A stretch of 64,000 nt of DNA. It comes from CAVXDY01 sp963721335. GTDB lineage: Bacteria; Actinomycetota; Thermoleophilia; Miltoncostaeales; Miltoncostaeaceae. Shown in pieces: positions 62,918-64,000 of this stretch. The translations under genes and the position numbers were made by a program. Position 1 is the stretch's first letter; every line of letters starts with the position of its first letter. The notes below the pieces were generated by a model. It was not told the DNA's origin, did no database searches, and saw nothing but the letters and a program-made list of their open reading frames with translations. Location of the stretch: contig CAVRIV010000008.1 of assembly GCA_963721335.1 (NCBI GenBank), positions 620,001 through 684,000 on the forward strand. Direction: 5' to 3'.

Positions 62918-63797
62918 CCGGGGTTCGCGCGGCGAGAACCTCGAACAGCGCGGCGATGTCCCGATGCTCGTACCCGAGCTCCCGCGCCCTCGTGAGCATC
63001 TCGTCGGCGATCCCGGCCGACGGGAGCGGGACGTCCAGCTCGCGGCCGGTCGCGAGCGCGAGGCGGACGTCCTTCTGCATGAGCCCGACGTCGAACCATG
63101 CCTGCTCCGGGAGGTCGAGGACGAACGGTGCGCGCGCGCGCAGCATCGGCGAGCCGATCGGGCTCTCGGTCATCACCCCGGCGGCGAGCTCGGGATCGAT
63201 GCCGGAGCGCTCCGCGAGCAGGAGCCCCTCGGCGAACGCGAGCATCTGCACGGCGAGGCTGATGTTGATCGCGAGCTTGAGCAGCAGTCCCTGACCGTTC
63301 TCGCCGATGTGGGTCGGCGTGCCGAGCTCCCGGAGGACCGGCTCGGCGCGGGCGTAGGCCTCGTCATCTCCTCCGACCATGATCGTCAGCGTCCCCGACC
63401 GCACCTGGGGGACGCTCCCCGACACCGGCGCGTCGAGCATCGCCGCGCCGCGCGCACGCACCCGTTGGGCGAGCCCGCGGCTGACGCTCGGGCTGACCGT
63501 GCTCATGTCGACCCAGATCCTGGGCGCCGCAAGGCCGGCGATGATCCCGTCGGACCCTGACGCCACGGACTCCAGCGCGCTGTCGTCGGGGAGGGACGTG
63601 ATGAGCACCTCGGCGGCCTCGGCCACTTCGCGGGGGGTGTCGCGCCAACGCAGGCCCGCGTGGACGAGGTCCTGCGCGTGCGCTCGGTCCCGGGCCTCGC
63701 CGTAGACCGGATACCCGGCGGCGAGGAGCCGGGCGGCCATGTTGCCGCCCATGTGCCCGAGGCCGACGAAGCCGATCCCGGTCGTCGCCGTCGCCAT
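62907..63797 (-). CDS. 3-hydroxyisobutyrate dehydrogenase family protein
   Basis: 296 residues. Rossmann motif GIGFVGLGHMGGNMAARLLA at the N-terminus, the substrate segment DAPVSGSVPQVRSGTLTIMV, and the catalytic Lys in GQGLLLKLAINISLA. The late helix QKDVRLALATGRELDVPLP is standard for beta-hydroxyacid dehydrogenases. The substrate is not predictable. The ATG at 63797 lies just after the stop of the aldo/keto reductase gene, suggesting an operon. The end overlaps the convergent kinase gene by 11 bases. Confidence 0.93.
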   Translation of the reverse strand: MATATTGIGFVGLGHMGGNMAARLLAAGYPVYGEARDRAHAQDLVHAGLRWRDTPREVAEAAEVLITSLPDDSALESVASGSDGIIAGLAAPRIWVDMSTVSPSVSRGLAQRVRARGAAMLDAPVSGSVPQVRSGTLTIMVGGDDEAYARAEPVLRELGTPTHIGENGQGLLLKLAINISLAVQMLAFAEGLLLAERSGIDPELAAGVMTESPIGSPMLRARAPFVLDLPEQAWFDVGLMQKDVRLALATGRELDVPLPSAGIADEMLTRARELGYEHRDIAALFEVLAARTPVSR

Positions 63798-63798
63798 C

Positions 63799-64000
63799 TC
63801 AGGCCCTCCCCTCGATCGTCGCCAGGTCATCCTCGCCGAGCTCGAGACTCGCCGCGACGAGGATCGGGTCGACCTGGTCGGGCCGGCGGAAGCCGACGAT
63901 CGCGCCGTCGACCGCGGGGTTGCGGAGCGTCCAGGCGACGGCGACCGCCCCCGGCGTCGTGTCGTGCCGCTCGGCCACGGCCGTCAGGCGCTCCACGAGC
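63799..64000 (-). CDS. Aldo/keto reductase, C-terminal part (5' end beyond window)
   Basis: The last 67 codons are visible. AERHDTTPGAVAVAWTLRNP and AIVGFRRPDQVDPILVAASL are the cofactor-binding and C-terminal helices of the aldo/keto reductase family, ending in LGEDDLATIEGRA. It is upstream of and almost touching the 3-hydroxyisobutyrate dehydrogenase-like gene, so the two NAD(P)-dependent enzymes may act together. Confidence 0.88.
   Translation of the reverse strand, partial: LVERLTAVAERHDTTPGAVAVAWTLRNPAVDGAIVGFRRPDQVDPILVAASLELGEDDLATIEGRA

Overview
The window is very GC-rich DNA with G or C at almost every third codon position. It reads as the chromosome of a high-GC Actinomycetota bacterium, most likely class Thermoleophilia. 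That placement is an inference from the gene orders (aroC-aroK-aroB-aroQ-pepP-efp; alaS-ruvX-mltG-aroE), the absence of outer-membrane pilus parts, the many leaderless TANNNT-N6/7-GTG starts and the overall protein style. No phage, plasmid, insertion sequence or CRISPR array was seen.

Layout. 1-5749 (minus): a shikimate operon, aroC-aroK-aroB-aroQ, then an M24 peptidase, efp, and a catalytically degenerate carboxyltransferase that runs off the left edge. 5830-16768: mixed housekeeping and membrane genes (MscS channel, ABC exporter, a stand-alone prepilin peptidase, methyltransferase, RNase H, a PanE-like reductase, an M50 protease with CBS domains, a flippase-like protein, a cupin, a J-like/TPR protein, a thioredoxin-like lipoprotein). 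16908-37544: type IV pilus genes in several blocks: pilB-pilT-pilC; minor pilins with a second PilT; a wall hydrolase with prepilin peptidase and pilM-pilN-pilO-lipoprotein; and pilA with an acidic membrane protein. A Fic protein, an M23 endopeptidase, an SRPBCC protein and an HD-GYP-like protein lie between the blocks. 37678-44650 (minus): mnmA (fused to an IscU-like domain), a DUF948 protein, a small protein, alaS, ruvX, mltG and aroE. 44651-47042: a non-coding stretch, two small genes, a structured repeat and a secreted beta-propeller. 47164-51544 (minus): ftcD, a membrane protein, hisS and aspS. 51558-55102: a heterodimeric ABC exporter. 55144-55325: tRNA-Gln(CTG) and tRNA-Glu(CTC), then an intrinsic terminator. 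55501-64000: accessory genes, including a NarX/NarL-like two-component system, an HNH-AP2 protein and a 30-residue membrane peptide.

How it fits together. Three pilus transcription units are each preceded by the same element, CTCAAGT, then exactly 13 bases, then (G/C)CCGATG. This resembles a sigma-28 (FliA/WhiG) promoter. A weaker copy faces the minor-pilin operon, so one alternative sigma factor probably co-ordinates the pilus. Several other genes have TANNNT-N6/7-GTG or -ATG and no Shine-Dalgarno sequence, indicating leaderless mRNAs.

Caveat. Six genes, including essential aspS, each carry a single-base frameshift whose correction restores a normal family member. Five are extra bases and one is a missing base. 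Uncorrected assembly indels are more likely than six real pseudogenes.
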